From Norana najaformis (Eukaryota > Annelida > Clitellata > Crassiclitellata > Hormogastridae), in the NCBI GenBank assembly GCA_964023275.1, contig OZ029916.1, positions 34,307,727 through 34,371,726 of the forward strand: a DNA stretch of 64,000 bases. The letters are read 5' to 3'. The first letter of the stretch is position 1. Each line of letters starts with the position of its first letter. Both the position numbers and the translations under genes were made by a program. Positions 12,401-22,029 of this stretch are shown here, piece by piece. The notes beneath the pieces are model-generated. The model was given only the letters and a program-made list of their open reading frames with translations, was not told where the DNA came from and did no database searches.

Positions 12401-15400
12401 GCTACTGACGATGCTGTTTAAATTGTCATGAGTACAATTATAATTAATTATGTCATGGCAGCTGTTGTCTAGAGTGTCTTAATAATGTTGTGGCATTTGA
12501 TGTCTAACGAGGGTCTTAATTACGTTGTGGCAGAAGTTGTCTATTTAGAGTCTTAATTACTTTGAAAGGTTGCTGAGGAAGTTCTGGCGATGACGATATC
12601 ATTGACTCCAACCCAAATCCTTGACTTGGCCAAGCAGATCAATAGCACCATTCGGAACCTGACTAACATTGACGCCATCTTGGATGCAACCCGGGATAAC
12701 CTCAGGACCGTGAATGACCTAAGGACACAAGCAGACAATGCAAAGTTAGCTATCACTCTTTTCCGAATCTTGTTGTTAGTCCTGGCTTTTAGCATAATGT
12801 AAAGTTCCTGTAATGTAAGTTGAGCAAAAGTTAGAAGGAGTTTTATGTTTAGTTATGTTAGAGCCCCACAGAAATAATTTCTGTAACTTCATATTTGTTC
12901 TTATTTTCCTGTTGGTTTTTTACCAGACTCCCTGGATTTTGGAATGCTTGCCGATTTTGCATAACAACAGCCATTGATTGATGCCTTAAGTGTTATTACA
13001 ATGTCAGGGTAAAAGCTATCAGATGTATTGTGCTATTGTATTGTAGTGACCTACTGTTATGCTCAGTTTATCAATCAATCAAAATCACTTAATCAGTCAC
13101 AGTCAGTTTGATCAGTCATTCGTTCACTCAGTCAGCTATTGATTTTAGTTAAGCATTGTAAAAAATTACCTATACTTGCATCTAGGCATTTATATAGCAC
13201 CTTTATATTACCTTTCAGTAGTGTAAAGTCTTGAGGTCATATTGATAACTCATTCAGACAGCCACTGCTATAAGTGTAAAGCAATCCGTCCTATGCAGGA
13301 AACTTCTTAATTAAATTTTATTACCTGCACTGATTAAGAGATTTAATAGTGACATCAAAGATGCAGCCAAACCTCATAAAGGCACTATATAAATGTGATA
13401 CTTCTGGTGAATTTGCAGAAATTCTGCAGATGATGTGCTTAGCACTGCTCAGAGAATAATCGATCTGTTGAGAGGAGCGACTGAAGCGCAGACGGCTGCA
13501 GACAAAGCGATCACTGAGGCGCGACTGGAAATCAACATGACTGATGATCAACTGACTACAGTATAAACTTCTTTTATTAAAGTCTGCCATGATTTGTTGT
13601 CAAATATTTCTTGGAAACGAATCAAACTATTAATTCACAGACTTTTATTGTCTGTTTTAGTTTCATTGGCTTTTTAGTAGGCAGTCCTTATCCAAAAAAT
13701 TTGGGGAAACTAGTAATGAGTGGCCTCCCCCCTCAAATCGAACGGGCACATCAGTGGATTGGCTCCCTCTCGATTCACTGTTGAGATGTATGGAGTAACT
13801 GTTGTGCAGTCAGAAACATGCACTGTGTTGTTTCTCGTTTGGTAGAGTGCAGATCTTGGAATGGAATCAGACATCTATTGTAGTTGATTGGGTTCTATGT
13901 GCATGCAAGAGCTTGGCAGTGGTGACTTTCCAGCTGTTTTTGAGCCTTATTTCTGAAAGATGAATTTGCTTTCCTAATGGACTGTAGCATACTTTAGGCT
14001 CTATAAAAATGTTCAGTTACATATGTTACATATTTCTTTTGAATTTGTTAAATCCAGACACAAAACCTAATACTGTCTTCTTCATTGCTCTATCCTAACA
14101 TTACATAGGTTTCATAAAGCCTTCTCTATCTGATGTTTAGGGTGATGTCTTTGTTTTAGATTGAAAAACAGACTTTGGAGTTTAGTATAAAGTCGGAAAT
14201 TTCACGCACCCGGATCCACGACCTGGCAGAGAGGATTGCTGCCCTTAAGCAGAAGTTTGTGGAGAATCAGATCAACGTCCAGAAGGCAACTGAGGAAGCA
14301 TTACAGGCAGAACAGCTGGCCAACAAAGCTGAGAAGGTGCGATGTTTCGTTGTGTATGTGTGTGTGTGTATGTATGTACGTATGCATGCATGTATGTACC
14401 CTATGTGTGTATGTGCATGTATGTGTGCAATTATGTATATACATATAATCATTTATGTATGTATGTATGTATGTATGTATACTATACTTTGTCCCTCATC
14501 GTCTATGTGAATGGTATTTGTAAATCATCATATATGCACATTCGTGACATATGGAGAATTAGGTGTTTTGTTCCTATGTCTCCTAGGATATCTCATGTGA
14601 GTGCATTGGTCTCCAGTCACCTGAATTACTGTAACTCTTTTCTTTCTCGTAATCATGAAGTCAATGTAGCAGAAACTCCAAAGAATTGAAGACTCTTTCC
14701 AGGGGGGTGGAATCCTTTCCCTGAGGCCAAGCTACCTGAGATTTGCTGATGACCCGACTCTTTCTCTGCATCTGGTCTTTCTGCTCAGTCTCTTACATCA
14801 TTTTGGTCTCGACTTACAACTTACCTCTTTCAGCTGGCATTTCAAGCATAGATTGCCAGGGACTTAGGGAATTGACCTTCTGGGTATTGACCTGATTATG
14901 GCTTTGGTTTTGGTGTGTCACTGGTTGATGCCTCATGTATTAGATTGTGAGGCTATAAAAGTTGCTAGTTAATAATAAATAATAATAATTCGTGTGGAAT
15001 TTGCAGGATGCCGTTGAACTGGAAGCAAAGTACACAGATGCATCGCTCAAGATAGAGACGAAAGCCAACACGACAAGGATCGCAAAAGAGCGAGCGGATC
15101 AACTGAAGAATCGGGCATCTGTCATGTACCAGAGTATCTACACAAAAGTACAAACCTTACAAGGTATGTATCTTTTTATCTGGTTTTTTATATAGCACCT
15201 TTTGTATAAGGCCTTTAAAAAATGTTGTGCTACTTAATTTCTCTTATATTCTCACTTTGACTTAGTCTTCACTTATCGACAATGTTTCTCACTTGCCTTT
15301 GGAATAATTAACAGATATATATTTATCAAATATCAATACTTATTTGGTACTTGTACGTACATATATGTGATGGTATTTGTTTAATTTATACCTTATTATT

Positions 15401-18400
15401 AGTTCTATATATTTTTTTATACAAATGAATACTATGGTATATGTATTTCTCACTGGGTTTCAAACATTTGAATATCTATCTGAACTACGAACTAATGATG
15501 GCTGTCTAGCTGTGTCTCAGATTCATATTTCTGTGTGACTTTGTGTGCATAAATTTTTTTGTAGTAGCAATAATATGCCAGAATATTCTCTCTGCCAGAA
15601 CTTGATGAGTAGCAGCTTAATATAGCAGTGTGTGAAGGCAACTGCTGTAGTTTAAAGTGCATTACGTTGCTTGTTAGCATATGATAAATAATGTGTGCAT
15701 CGCAAATTGTTTCAAATGCTTGTGAGTTCTGATGGCTTTTCTTGAAGCAGCTCAAGGCTGTTTACTGCAGTTTTTTAATATAAAGTTTAAATAGTTAAAA
15801 TATCTACAAATATTGATAAAGGAGAGGCTGCGATGCATTCCATATGAGTGAGGAAGGTACTAGTACAAAATCCCGAAATTGCTGGACCCTGAGATGGTGA
15901 TGCACTGCATGAAGAAGATGAACTTGTGCATTACAGGAGATCGGTGACACTGCTGGCTTGTTTGCAACTATCATGGCTATTGTGTATGTTTTTTTACTGT
16001 TTTTCTAGTTTTCTTTTGGATTGAATTAATGCAGCTTTGAATACTTTCTTGGATTAAGGACTTGCAATTTTCTTCCAAGCAACAGGCAACAATTTATATA
16101 CAAGATATCTGAGCTTAAATTCTTGATGCCAAGATCATAACTATAGTGCTTTATCAGTTTGGTCATGTCACACCCATTAATAGTGTTGTGAAGAAGTTTT
16201 AAACTTCATATGGCTTTACTGTACGGTTTAAAATATATTAGAGTCAAACATAAAAAATATAAAAACAATATAAATTAAAAAATGTTGTAACATAATAAAT
16301 AATAAACAATAACAATAATAAACAGTAATAATAGAAAACAGTATAAAAGCAATGAAATAATATATTGAAATATAAAAAACCAATTATTATGTTGTCCAGC
16401 CGTTTTAAAGATGATATGATATGGCTTTACTATGCAGTTTGGGAGAAAAATCTTGTCTCCTCCGAGCAAGGGCTGTCAGTGATTCTGGAGAACATAAACC
16501 TGATGAACGACGAAATGGTCATTTTAATAAAAGACATTTGGATTGTGTCCTGGAAACTGCGTACATGCGGCACGGCCTAATGTATGCAAGGTCATCCTAT
16601 GGTGTTAAATTTCCAACTTTTTGTTGCTAGCTAACCAATCACATTTTGGTTTCCGGAATTTGTTTTCCCTTACAGTTTCAGTTTGAGTTCCTTCATTAAA
16701 TTTGGATGTGTGTTTTCAGTTTTGAAAGTGATGTCGTTTTGATTCATCAAAGCGATTTCTAATTTGATTGTAATTTGATTAACAGTTTAAGAAAACTGCT
16801 AACTCTTGAGCATATTTTGAATGGATTCATAAAACAGTTTGGAATATTAACTGATTTGCAATAACTATAAAAACACAGTTATCAGTATAATTGTACATAC
16901 ATATGAAGAATGAAAAGATTGACATTTTATGAGGACTTGTGTATGGGATAATTGGTCGCAAAAAGAATATGAATAAGAAGAATTGTGTAAAAATTAAGGC
17001 AATGCTTTGAATCGGTGAGCTATATTTTGTTGGAGGTAATTTATGCAAAAGCAGTTTTGGCATTTTACCAACAAGAAATGTGAAACATTCATTTAGTGAA
17101 AGTTAGCACTGAATCTGGGAAGCCAAGCAATTTTATCTTATGCTTGAAGAATAAAATGACTGTTATTTGTCCAGTTTGAGTGGTGATATTTGCACGACTT
17201 ACCTTTTGATCACAGCTTACAAGCAGAACAGACATTTAGATAACTTGGTGCTATATAAATCATCGGTACATATATGCATCAAAGCAGAGGTGGCACAGTG
17301 GCTAAAGGCATCAGCTTTTCACCTCTGTGACCCAAATTTATATCCCAGGTCTGACATGTTAAATTGATGTAGATTGCATTGTCAAACTGTGCATCCTCTC
17401 TGAGATCATTATCTTCACATATGGGTGCACTTTAACATCCAATACACATGTATCCAAGCATTTGTACAACACCTTTATGAACCTCTGGAAAGCTATGTAA
17501 CTGATCTAAACAGATGTGACTTAAGATGAACAGAGAATGTATGTGGAGTTGAATTACATGAAACATTACATGTAGTTAGTGGGCATTTCTCTGATTTGTC
17601 AAAATCACAGAACACTGATATAAATGAAGTTAATAACTTAGATGAAGATTTTTACAACTGAGACAAATTGTTGTATGATGCCAAAAGTGCATTCATTGTT
17701 TTTCCACTTTTACTAACTTTGCAGCATTTTTGCTTACATTTTTGTGTTTAACTTTTGTGTTTGTTTGTTGTTGGTGTGATTCTGCTTCTGTTGTTTATTT
17801 TCAGCGTGTTTTAACTGGTTTTCTTTAGTGGCTAACAACACTGACAATAATTATTTTCTCTGTTGTCTCTTTTGAATATTGTCAGATAGTAACAGTTGTG
17901 TTATTAGACGAGTTTGAGAAATCGGCTTGCACATAGTGGCACAATCCCTTCGGTGTCATTTGTTTTCTCATTGCACTTATTCCATTACACAGGTTATCGC
18001 AGCTGTGGTCTTCATTGACATTGATCGTTTTAATTTCACAATGTTTTCCTATGAACAGCTTTTGCATGCTACTTTTCATGTGCTAATGTTCCAGTTGAAG
18101 TACCGTTACATTTTGTCATTATATTACAGTTACATTTTGATATTATGTTATTACTTTATTTACATCACTGTAATATTTTTCTAAAAAATTACTGTAGCAA
18201 CTTGCCATTACATTATTACTATATTGAAAAATTTTAAAGAAATTTTACATCATGGTATTATAATTCTGTACAGTTTTGTTATTACACTGCCTTACTGTAA
18301 CTGTTACATCTTACCATTATATTACTGCAAAATGTTTGCTATTATATTACAATACTGTAAGATCTTTTAGGTAAATTAGAATATATTACTGTATGTCTAA

Positions 18401-18582
18401 CATTATTTCGTTAACAGATGTTGCTTTTGTTTTACATTTTAGAAATGGAAGGGTCCTTTAACATCCAGGAGTCAAACCTGAAGCAAATTTATGAGCAGAT
18501 CAATTTGCTTAGCATCCAGATGGTGCAGTATTTACAGGATATATTTGATGCAACAAAGTTCCACAGAACTTGCTCTTTGTAA
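289..18582 (+). CDS. lamb1: Laminin subunit beta, 3' part of gene (18 exons, 5' end outside window)
   Basis: Secreted basement-membrane subunit that forms a coiled-coil heterotrimer with alpha and gamma chains. Eighteen exons join without a break: 289-475, 1060-1203, 1565-1796, 2132-2295, 3033-3257, 3698-3900, 4328-4424, 4674-4865, 5617-5797, 6526-6710, 9928-10163, 10427-10612, 11209-11385, 12569-12744, 13419-13560, 14160-14336, 15007-15163, 18443-18582. They total 3201 nt, 1066 residues plus stop. Every junction keeps phase and every intron is GT-AG. Domains in order are the C-terminal part of L4b, eight cysteine-rich LE repeats, coiled-coil domain II, the beta-knob, coiled-coil domain I, and a C-terminal cysteine. 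The L4b domain followed by eight LE repeats and a knob marks a beta1/beta2-type chain; gamma chains have no knob. The LN domain and first LE block lie upstream of the window. Orthology to vertebrate LAMB1 rather than LAMB2 is not decided here. Family assignment is very secure. Confidence 0.96.
1060..1203 (+). CDS. lamb1: Laminin beta window exon 2: first LE repeat of the C-terminal block
   Basis: Encodes one complete LE module. It starts [11 protein letters not shown], has the G-Q-C-x-C centre, and ends [10 protein letters not shown], which is the classic spacing. It enters and leaves in phase 1, with donor GTAAGT. Confidence 0.93.
1565..1796 (+). CDS. lamb1: Laminin beta window exon 3: LE repeat 2 and start of repeat 3
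   Basis: Follows a TTGCAG acceptor. It encodes CDCHEVGS through GFYGFPSC, then the next LE module from [10 protein letters not shown] to HHCDR. It leaves in phase 2 at GTCAGA. Confidence 0.94.
2132..2295 (+). CDS. lamb1: Laminin beta window exon 4: LE repeats 3/4
   Basis: Enters in phase 2 after CTCTTAG. It reads [12 protein letters not shown], finishing LE repeat 3, then [10 protein letters not shown] and CDCRPGYAG from repeat 4. The donor is GTAGTG. Two tandem TCTTAGATGT motifs just upstream (about 2110-2136) offer a second possible acceptor. Only the downstream one keeps the reading frame and the LE spacing. Confidence 0.92.
2340..2875 (+). mobile_element. LINE-a 3' fragment (CR1/L2-like), 5'-truncated
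   Basis: A degraded C-terminal end of a non-LTR retrotransposon polyprotein. Near 2650-2740 it reads [13 protein letters not shown] followed by [10 protein letters not shown], the usual C-terminal signature after the reverse transcriptase in CR1/L2-type elements. It ends with the family tail around 2835-2870 (GTTAGACCTC...TAGAAGTTACTAAT). It lies in a laminin intron, in the sense orientation, and has stops. Confidence 0.6.
3033..3257 (+). CDS. lamb1: Laminin beta window exon 5: LE repeats 4/5
   Basis: Completes repeat 4 ([14 protein letters not shown]) and encodes repeat 5 from CECNNNIDP, including [13 protein letters not shown], up to a final NCR. It enters and leaves in phase 1, with donor GTGAGC. 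Confidence 0.94.
3698..3900 (+). CDS. lamb1: Laminin beta window exon 6: LE repeats 6/7
   Basis: Follows a long pyrimidine tract and TTTGTAG. It encodes [11 protein letters not shown] through GAGCEPC (repeat 6), then the start of repeat 7 ([15 protein letters not shown]). It leaves in phase 0 at GTCAGT. Confidence 0.94.
4328..4424 (+). CDS. lamb1: Laminin beta window exon 7: rest of LE repeat 7
   Basis: A 97-nt exon encoding [16 protein letters not shown] and then [14 protein letters not shown]. It enters in phase 0 and leaves in phase 1. It is the laminin exon most easily missed by ORF length alone. Confidence 0.92.
4540..4600 (+). mobile_element. LINE-a tail relic
   Basis: A short remnant of the LINE-a 3' end: the CTTATGCATTAGACACTGAT-like block followed by TAGAACTTACTAAG. 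Only the tail survives. Confidence 0.4.
4674..4865 (+). CDS. lamb1: Laminin beta window exon 8: LE repeat 8 and start of domain II
   Basis: Encodes the last LE module ([14 protein letters not shown] to GDLPYC), followed by [17 protein letters not shown]. The paired cysteines before WDRLI mark the junction where laminin chains are disulphide-linked at the top of the coiled coil. It leaves in phase 1 at GTATGG. Confidence 0.94.
5617..5797 (+). CDS. lamb1: Laminin beta window exon 9: domain II coiled coil
   Basis: Enters in phase 1 after TTTTTGTAG. It encodes about 60 residues with a short Gly-rich stretch, then a heptad-like helix ([16 protein letters not shown]). It has an NIS sequon and leaves in phase 2 at GTAAGT. 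Confidence 0.92.
6526..6710 (+). CDS. lamb1: Laminin beta window exon 10: domain II coiled coil
   Basis: Encodes a charged helix ([20 protein letters not shown] and following) with N-glycosylation sequons NLS and NAT. It leaves in phase 1 at GTCAGA, into the 3.2-kb intron that holds the transposon-like pseudogene. Confidence 0.92.
7310..9030 (+). pseudogene. Broken copy of a repetitive transposon-like gene inside a laminin intron
   Basis: A 505-codon open frame (7310-8827) lies in the sense orientation in the laminin intron. The N-terminus has CxxC pairs in a ZAD-like arrangement (FCYICGEY near residue 22, VCKTC near 66, CYFC near 103). An acidic Ser/Asp-rich linker follows near residues 145-185. 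A C-terminal half contains [27 protein letters not shown] and [18 protein letters not shown]. From memory, these C-terminal motifs characterise an uncharacterised, high-copy family in hydra, aphids and spiders that is probably carried by transposons; no search was possible. Near 8792 the conserved frame shifts by +1, continuing as [14 protein letters not shown], then hits an in-frame TGA at about 8908 and ends at 9030. The gene is therefore disrupted. No terminal inverted repeats were found. Confidence 0.6.
9500..9560 (-). repeat. LINE-b/SINE tail relic
   Basis: The sequence ACATTTGTACAGCACCTATA is followed by a partly complementary CAAAGGTGCTGTTTTTG, so the segment can fold back. It is related to the reverse complement of the AGGYGCTATATAAATG element scattered through the window. 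Confidence 0.35.
9703..9780. repeat. AT/ATAC/CA dinucleotide-type microsatellite
   Basis: About 80 nt of TATATA, TACATA and CACACA runs in the laminin intron, about 150 nt upstream of the 9928 exon. Confidence 0.85.
9928..10163 (+). CDS. lamb1: Laminin beta window exon 11: domain II coiled coil
   Basis: Enters in phase 1 after TTTCTAG. It encodes about 79 helical residues rich in Asp, including [18 protein letters not shown] just before the knob exon. It leaves in phase 0 at GTAAGT. Confidence 0.93.
10427..10612 (+). CDS. lamb1: Laminin beta window exon 12: beta-knob
   Basis: Encodes the beta-knob, the cysteine-rich loop that interrupts the coiled coil only in beta chains. Six cysteines occur between VCDGHGDPC and [10 protein letters not shown], with the central motif [12 protein letters not shown]. 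The coiled coil then resumes ([20 protein letters not shown]). The donor GTTTTT is weak but is the only GT nearby that keeps frame with the next exon. Confidence 0.93.
10850..10900 (+). repeat. LINE-b/SINE tail relic
   Basis: Contains AGGTGCTATATAAATGTC followed by an AT-rich stretch. This is a clear copy of the dispersed tail motif, also seen at 13379, 31647 and 48607. Confidence 0.45.
10975..11155 (-). repeat. tRNA-derived SINE copy, family A (reverse orientation)
   Basis: Read on the minus strand this matches the copy at 67-247. Shared parts are the initial GCAGCAT, the B-box region (complement of GGCTCGAACC at 11092-11101), the CCTGCTGAG that follows it, and a CAGATTCAGATTTAC segment before the tail. 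It sits in the intron between the knob exon and the next laminin exon. Confidence 0.6.
11209..11385 (+). CDS. lamb1: Laminin beta window exon 13: domain I coiled coil
   Basis: Phase 0 in and out, 59 codons starting [11 protein letters not shown]. It contains the isolated heptad-region motif [19 protein letters not shown], which aligns by eye with laminin beta domain I. The donor is GTGAGT. Confidence 0.93.
11600..11650. repeat. Degenerate AGATTA repeat
   Basis: A run of ATTAGATTAAATTAGATTAG units, like the longer arrays near 46850-47135 and, on the other strand, 54545-54690. Confidence 0.55.
12569..12744 (+). CDS. lamb1: Laminin beta window exon 14: domain I coiled coil
   Basis: Starts [18 protein letters not shown] and continues with [16 protein letters not shown], giving two N-glycosylation sequons. 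This matches the conserved beta-chain segment 'LTPxQIxxL'. The acceptor TTTGAAAG is poor in pyrimidines. It leaves in phase 2 at GTTAGC. Confidence 0.92.
13185..13215 (-). repeat. LINE-b/SINE tail relic
   Basis: GGCATTTATATAGCACCTTT is the reverse complement of the dispersed AGGTGCTATATAAATGCC motif. Confidence 0.4.
13419..13560 (+). CDS. lamb1: Laminin beta window exon 15: domain I coiled coil
   Basis: Enters in phase 2 after TTTGCAG. It encodes [19 protein letters not shown] and a further helix ending in MTDDQLTT. It leaves in phase 0 at a weak donor, GTATAA. Confidence 0.9.
14160..14336 (+). CDS. lamb1: Laminin beta window exon 16: domain I coiled coil
   Basis: Phase 0 in and out, 59 codons, starting [14 protein letters not shown] and ending [15 protein letters not shown]. 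It is strongly helical with regular hydrophobic heptads. The downstream intron begins with a TG/GTAT microsatellite. Confidence 0.92.
14346..14482. repeat. TG / GTAT microsatellite
   Basis: Begins within about 10 nt of the donor of the 14160-14336 laminin exon and is directly followed by a LINE-a fragment. It produces long but meaningless open frames. Confidence 0.85.
14484..14992 (+). mobile_element. LINE-a 3' fragment (CR1/L2-like)
   Basis: Encodes [20 protein letters not shown] and then [13 protein letters not shown], a recognisable thumb-side part of a CR1/L2-type reverse transcriptase (usually NICKSxxxHIRDLRRIR...ALVxSRLDYCNS). A degraded C-terminal region ([10 protein letters not shown]-type frame, about 14780-14840) and the family tail GTATTAGATTG...GCTATAAAAGTTGCTAG follow, ending in TAA repeats. 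It is 5'-truncated and interrupted by stops. Confidence 0.7.
15007..15163 (+). CDS. lamb1: Laminin beta window exon 17: domain I coiled coil
   Basis: Encodes [20 protein letters not shown] through [10 protein letters not shown]. It enters in phase 0 and leaves in phase 1 at GTATGT. A LINE 3' end stops within about 20 nt of its acceptor. Confidence 0.93.
15164..18442 (+). other. Last laminin intron, 3.3 kb, no gene seen
   Basis: AT-rich and non-coding. It holds a reverse tail relic at 15180-15215 (TTTATATAGCACCTTT), a possible tRNA-related SINE remnant at 17285-17440 (GGCACAGTGGCTAAAGGCAT start), and A/T-rich simple sequence near 16230-16380. Open frames here are short and resemble nothing known to me. 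Confidence 0.6.
18443..18582 (+). CDS. lamb1: Laminin beta window exon 18: C-terminus
   Basis: The terminal exon enters in phase 1, encodes [19 protein letters not shown], and ends FHRTCSL before TAA at 18580-18582. The penultimate-region cysteine is the conserved residue that disulphide-bonds to the gamma chain in assembled laminin. Confidence 0.94.
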
Positions 18583-20250
18583 ATTACAAAATCGTATGAC
18601 AGCGAACTCTGTGCCAGCAAACGGTGCTACTACTGCCTCTTGATCGTTTGAGAGCGCTGGATTTACAGCCGAACACTGGAGCTGAATCGAAGACGTTTGA
18701 AGTCTGTAGTCTTGGCAAATCAAAGTTTTTAATGCATGCATAATTTTGAATACTCAATGTTTAATGACATAGCTTTGTAGGTTTGAATCATGTGGACGTA
18801 ATTGACGAGAGTCGTCAGGTCTTTAGCGGATAGCACCTAGGCTTGTTTATGGTTTCCTGTTTACCTGGTTGTGGAGAAGGAAAAATCGACATCTTGTGCT
18901 TATATGATCCCACCGACAGTTACAAGCAGTGGGGAATGTAGCCTTGAAGAGGTGACACAGGTGTGAAGTGGGTGTACAATTCTGCTTCTGGTTGTGTCTG
19001 TACCAGTAGTCTTAAACACTAACAATACTGCATCATTATTTCCGTATGATCTATCGCGGTTTACTTGCCACGAAGTAGACCGGAAGTCATGGCATTGCCC
19101 ACTTTCACGCTTATTTCACTTTAACGTATGTGCAACATTAATTTGCAACATCAACAGGAGTTGCAGAGTTGGACCCAACTTATTTTCACTTGACACAATG
19201 TTGACATATGAAAGGTGCTATATAGTTGTCTAGTTCATCACATACATTATGAGCAGCATCAAGTATTGTCAAACGACGTCAGAACTTGATTTGACCCACA
19301 GTCATTTTGAAAACTTACTGCTGCCATCTCTGTACATTCTTCAGAGTAATGTCTGGTGAGAGAAGATATGCAGGAAAGCTCCTCTGTATGCCATTTATGA
19401 AATTTTGATAATGAAGTACTATGTACACTGGTGGCTGGCAAGCGGAAATGTTTGTGTTGACTAGGGGAAAAGCCTAACTGGATGTCTTGATAAAGGCCAT
19501 ATTTGATGTGCTTATGTACACCAGAACCTCCTAATACATGTAATGCACTTCATTTATTGCAAATTCTACTATAACATGATCAGGGTTTTGACCCTAAGTT
19601 TCATTAATGTGTCATAATACAACCTCATTATAATGTGATCTTTGTTATACTTAATATGGCTGCCAGAGTTAACATTATGATGAGGTGCGAGCGTATAATT
19701 ATTGTACAACCGTGTATGTCCATGAACGTTTTAGCCATGCTAGTGTCTGCTATCACCAGAGGTCACTTTTAGGCGTCTAAGTAGCAGATGAGACTCGATT
19801 CATCTAAGCATAGATGTCTCAGTTCTGGCTCTCTGTGATGTCATGGTAGGCCTTGTTAAGTTTAAGTAGCGACAGTTATGTTGTTTCAGGGAAATGAATT
19901 TAGTTGTGAAACAGAGGTTTCATCAAGAAGAGTTAATCTTTCTTGCTTGGAATTTAGCTTTTAGTTAATTGTTCTTTTTAATGAAAATAATCGAAATATT
20001 GCTGTTTGTACAGTATTCTTGTAAAATAATTGCAAATGTGTTACGGGAATTTTGAAGCTTCTGAGAGCCAACTACATCGGCATGCTTCTGAGAACACCAG
20101 TTGCTCTAATTACAACGTCCGTTCATGCCTGTCCTGCAAATAACGAACGCTTTGTCACTTAAAATGTCGTCAATGGCCTTCTAGCAGCAGACGCTGTTTA
20201 GCGAACCAGAAAGGCCACCTGTCTGCAAAAAATAAATCTCAACCTAACAC
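18583..20250 (+). other. Probable laminin 3' UTR and downstream DNA
   Basis: No coding potential was found. One tail relic (AAAGGTGCTATATAG) lies at 19212-19226. The first good polyadenylation hexamer after the laminin stop is at 20231, which would give a 3' UTR of about 1.65 kb. Confidence 0.4.
20231..20236 (+). terminator. Candidate laminin polyadenylation signal AATAAA
   Basis: First AATAAA that I find downstream of the laminin stop codon. Only the hexamer supports it. No transcript evidence is available, and an alternative signal could be used. Confidence 0.3.
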
Positions 20251-21179
20251 CGAACGGCACCCAAAACTTTTTTCACTTTGCTGCTCGTATTCTGACAAGA
20301 ATGATTGGTCCCATAAAAGGTGCTGTATTAATAAGTATGTACAGTTTGCACTATAAAGTGAATGTGTACGCTGTTAAACTTTCATTGTGTCAAAAGATAG
20401 ACCCATGGTCATTGTCACAGGGGCATGTGTCCAGTAGTTTACCTGGGAGAAAAAAAATAAGCAAGGCCATGTTTAACTTTTTTTTAGTTATCAGCATTTT
20501 ACAGGACCGTTGGGTGTCATTATAATTTCTTCTGATCTTTTTTATTAGTCGTTAGTACCTTTTCATGATCTTCTGTGACTCAGCACAGTTTTTGATGACT
20601 CTTTCTTAAGTGTTTCTTTCTTAACTAAGATTTGCATGACTTTCCCTAGAACTTTGATAACTTTTCTATTAATTCCACAGATTTTTTTATTATCTTCCTT
20701 TAGTTTTCCAAGATTTTTGAGGAAAATTAGGGTCATTTTTACCAGGAAACCCTTGCTCTTCCCGTGTCAAATGGACATGACCGTATTGGATCCTCCTCTG
20801 AATATGCTGTTGAGTTATGCTTTAAAGAATTGCTTTGTAGTCAGGTCATTAATAAAATGTGAACTGTGCAATTTTTCCTGTTGTGCGATGATTATTTATT
20901 TACCTCGGTCATCTGACCACCTTTCTTTGCCCCAACAACGTCATGTGTTGAAGATTATGGTGAGATTATGATGATAATCCCATATGGGCGCCATACGTCC
21001 TAGGTATGTACCCTTGTGTAGGACTTGTGAAGCCCATATGGAACATTCATTCATTCAGCAACACCATGAGGATATGCTAATGTTCCAATATTGGCTTCAT
21101 ATTGGCCCATGTGTGTAGGACATACAAAGCCCGTGCAGGATATATTAAACTCATATGGGAACATTATCGTAGCCCCACC

Positions 21180-21505
21180 ATATCTTCAGCTTATGCTGTT
21201 GAGATGGTCATACCAAAAACCAGAACTTTTATTGGCAAGCAAACTTTTCAGTTGCTGAACCTTTAGATTTTGAATCTGTCGCCACATCTGTTCGTTCTGT
21301 TCAGTCTCTTGTGTCATTTCGGTCTCGGCTCAAAACTGAACTTTCTCAGCCTTTTTATCCTTTGTGGACGCTCCCACTATTTCTAGACTGACCTGCTTCG
21401 TATTGACTTAATAATTACGGTTTTTCAGAGCACCATCAGTTACTGCCTTGTGCGTTAGACACCGACGCTATAGAAGTTGTTAACTGTAATAATTATTCAG
21501 TATAG
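21180..21505 (+). mobile_element. LINE-a 3' fragment
   Basis: Shows the sequence FRSRLKTELSQ preceded by SVRSVQSLVS, which is the C-terminal end of the element's ORF. The tail GCGTTAGACACCGACGCTAT, then AGAAGTTGTTAAC, closes it. The copy ends in an AATAATT-type tail. Confidence 0.6.
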
Positions 21506-21680
21506 TGCAGGTGGCTAATGTACTGTATTTCACCTATGCACATGGATTTGAATCTCACTGCATTATTATTAAGTCGTTAAGAAATGCAACCCACAAGGAA
21601 AGGTTGCTCAGTTAATTGCAGTTTTCATGTTGCACTTCAGCTGAAGTATCTATCATTCAAGCCCAAGGCCACACCTCTCA
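21506..21680 (+). repeat. SINE-like repeat, family B
   Basis: Starts GTGCAGGTGGCTAATG and has a weak B-box-like GGATTTGAATCTCA. It ends with CAAGGAAAGGTTG and CTTCAGCTGAAGTATC. The last two blocks recur in 27525-27720, which supports a shared repeat family. Confidence 0.4.
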
Positions 21681-21719
21681 GGACGAATGTTTATTAATAG
21701 AGGCATAATAAAATGAGTG

Positions 21720-21835
21720 ATTACTTTTCCTTACATTACCTTATAATACCATAAAAATAATAAGCAATAGTAAAATAATAAAATGAGTATTTAACCTTAC
21801 ATTATCTTATATTACCTTACCTTACGTAATTTATT
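21720..21835. repeat. TTACCTTA-type low-complexity repeat
   Basis: Irregular TTACATTACCTTATAATACC units. Similar TAAGGTAA-type runs occur at 33865-33895, 34920-34980, 44808-44825 and 54365-54415, on either strand. Confidence 0.6.
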
Positions 21836-22029
21836 ATGGGACTTGAGAAGTCCCAAGTGATTTAAACGTAGATAGCAAATTGGCAGGTCTGGCATTTTGT
21901 GGCGGATGATTTCAAATACGAGCTGAAAGTGTGGGATCCCATAATTGTTATCAACGACACTTCTTAGTGTGGAAGACAATGAAGGTCGTCCAAACCACAT
22001 AGTTAGATACATTGGCCAAATCGTGGCGC

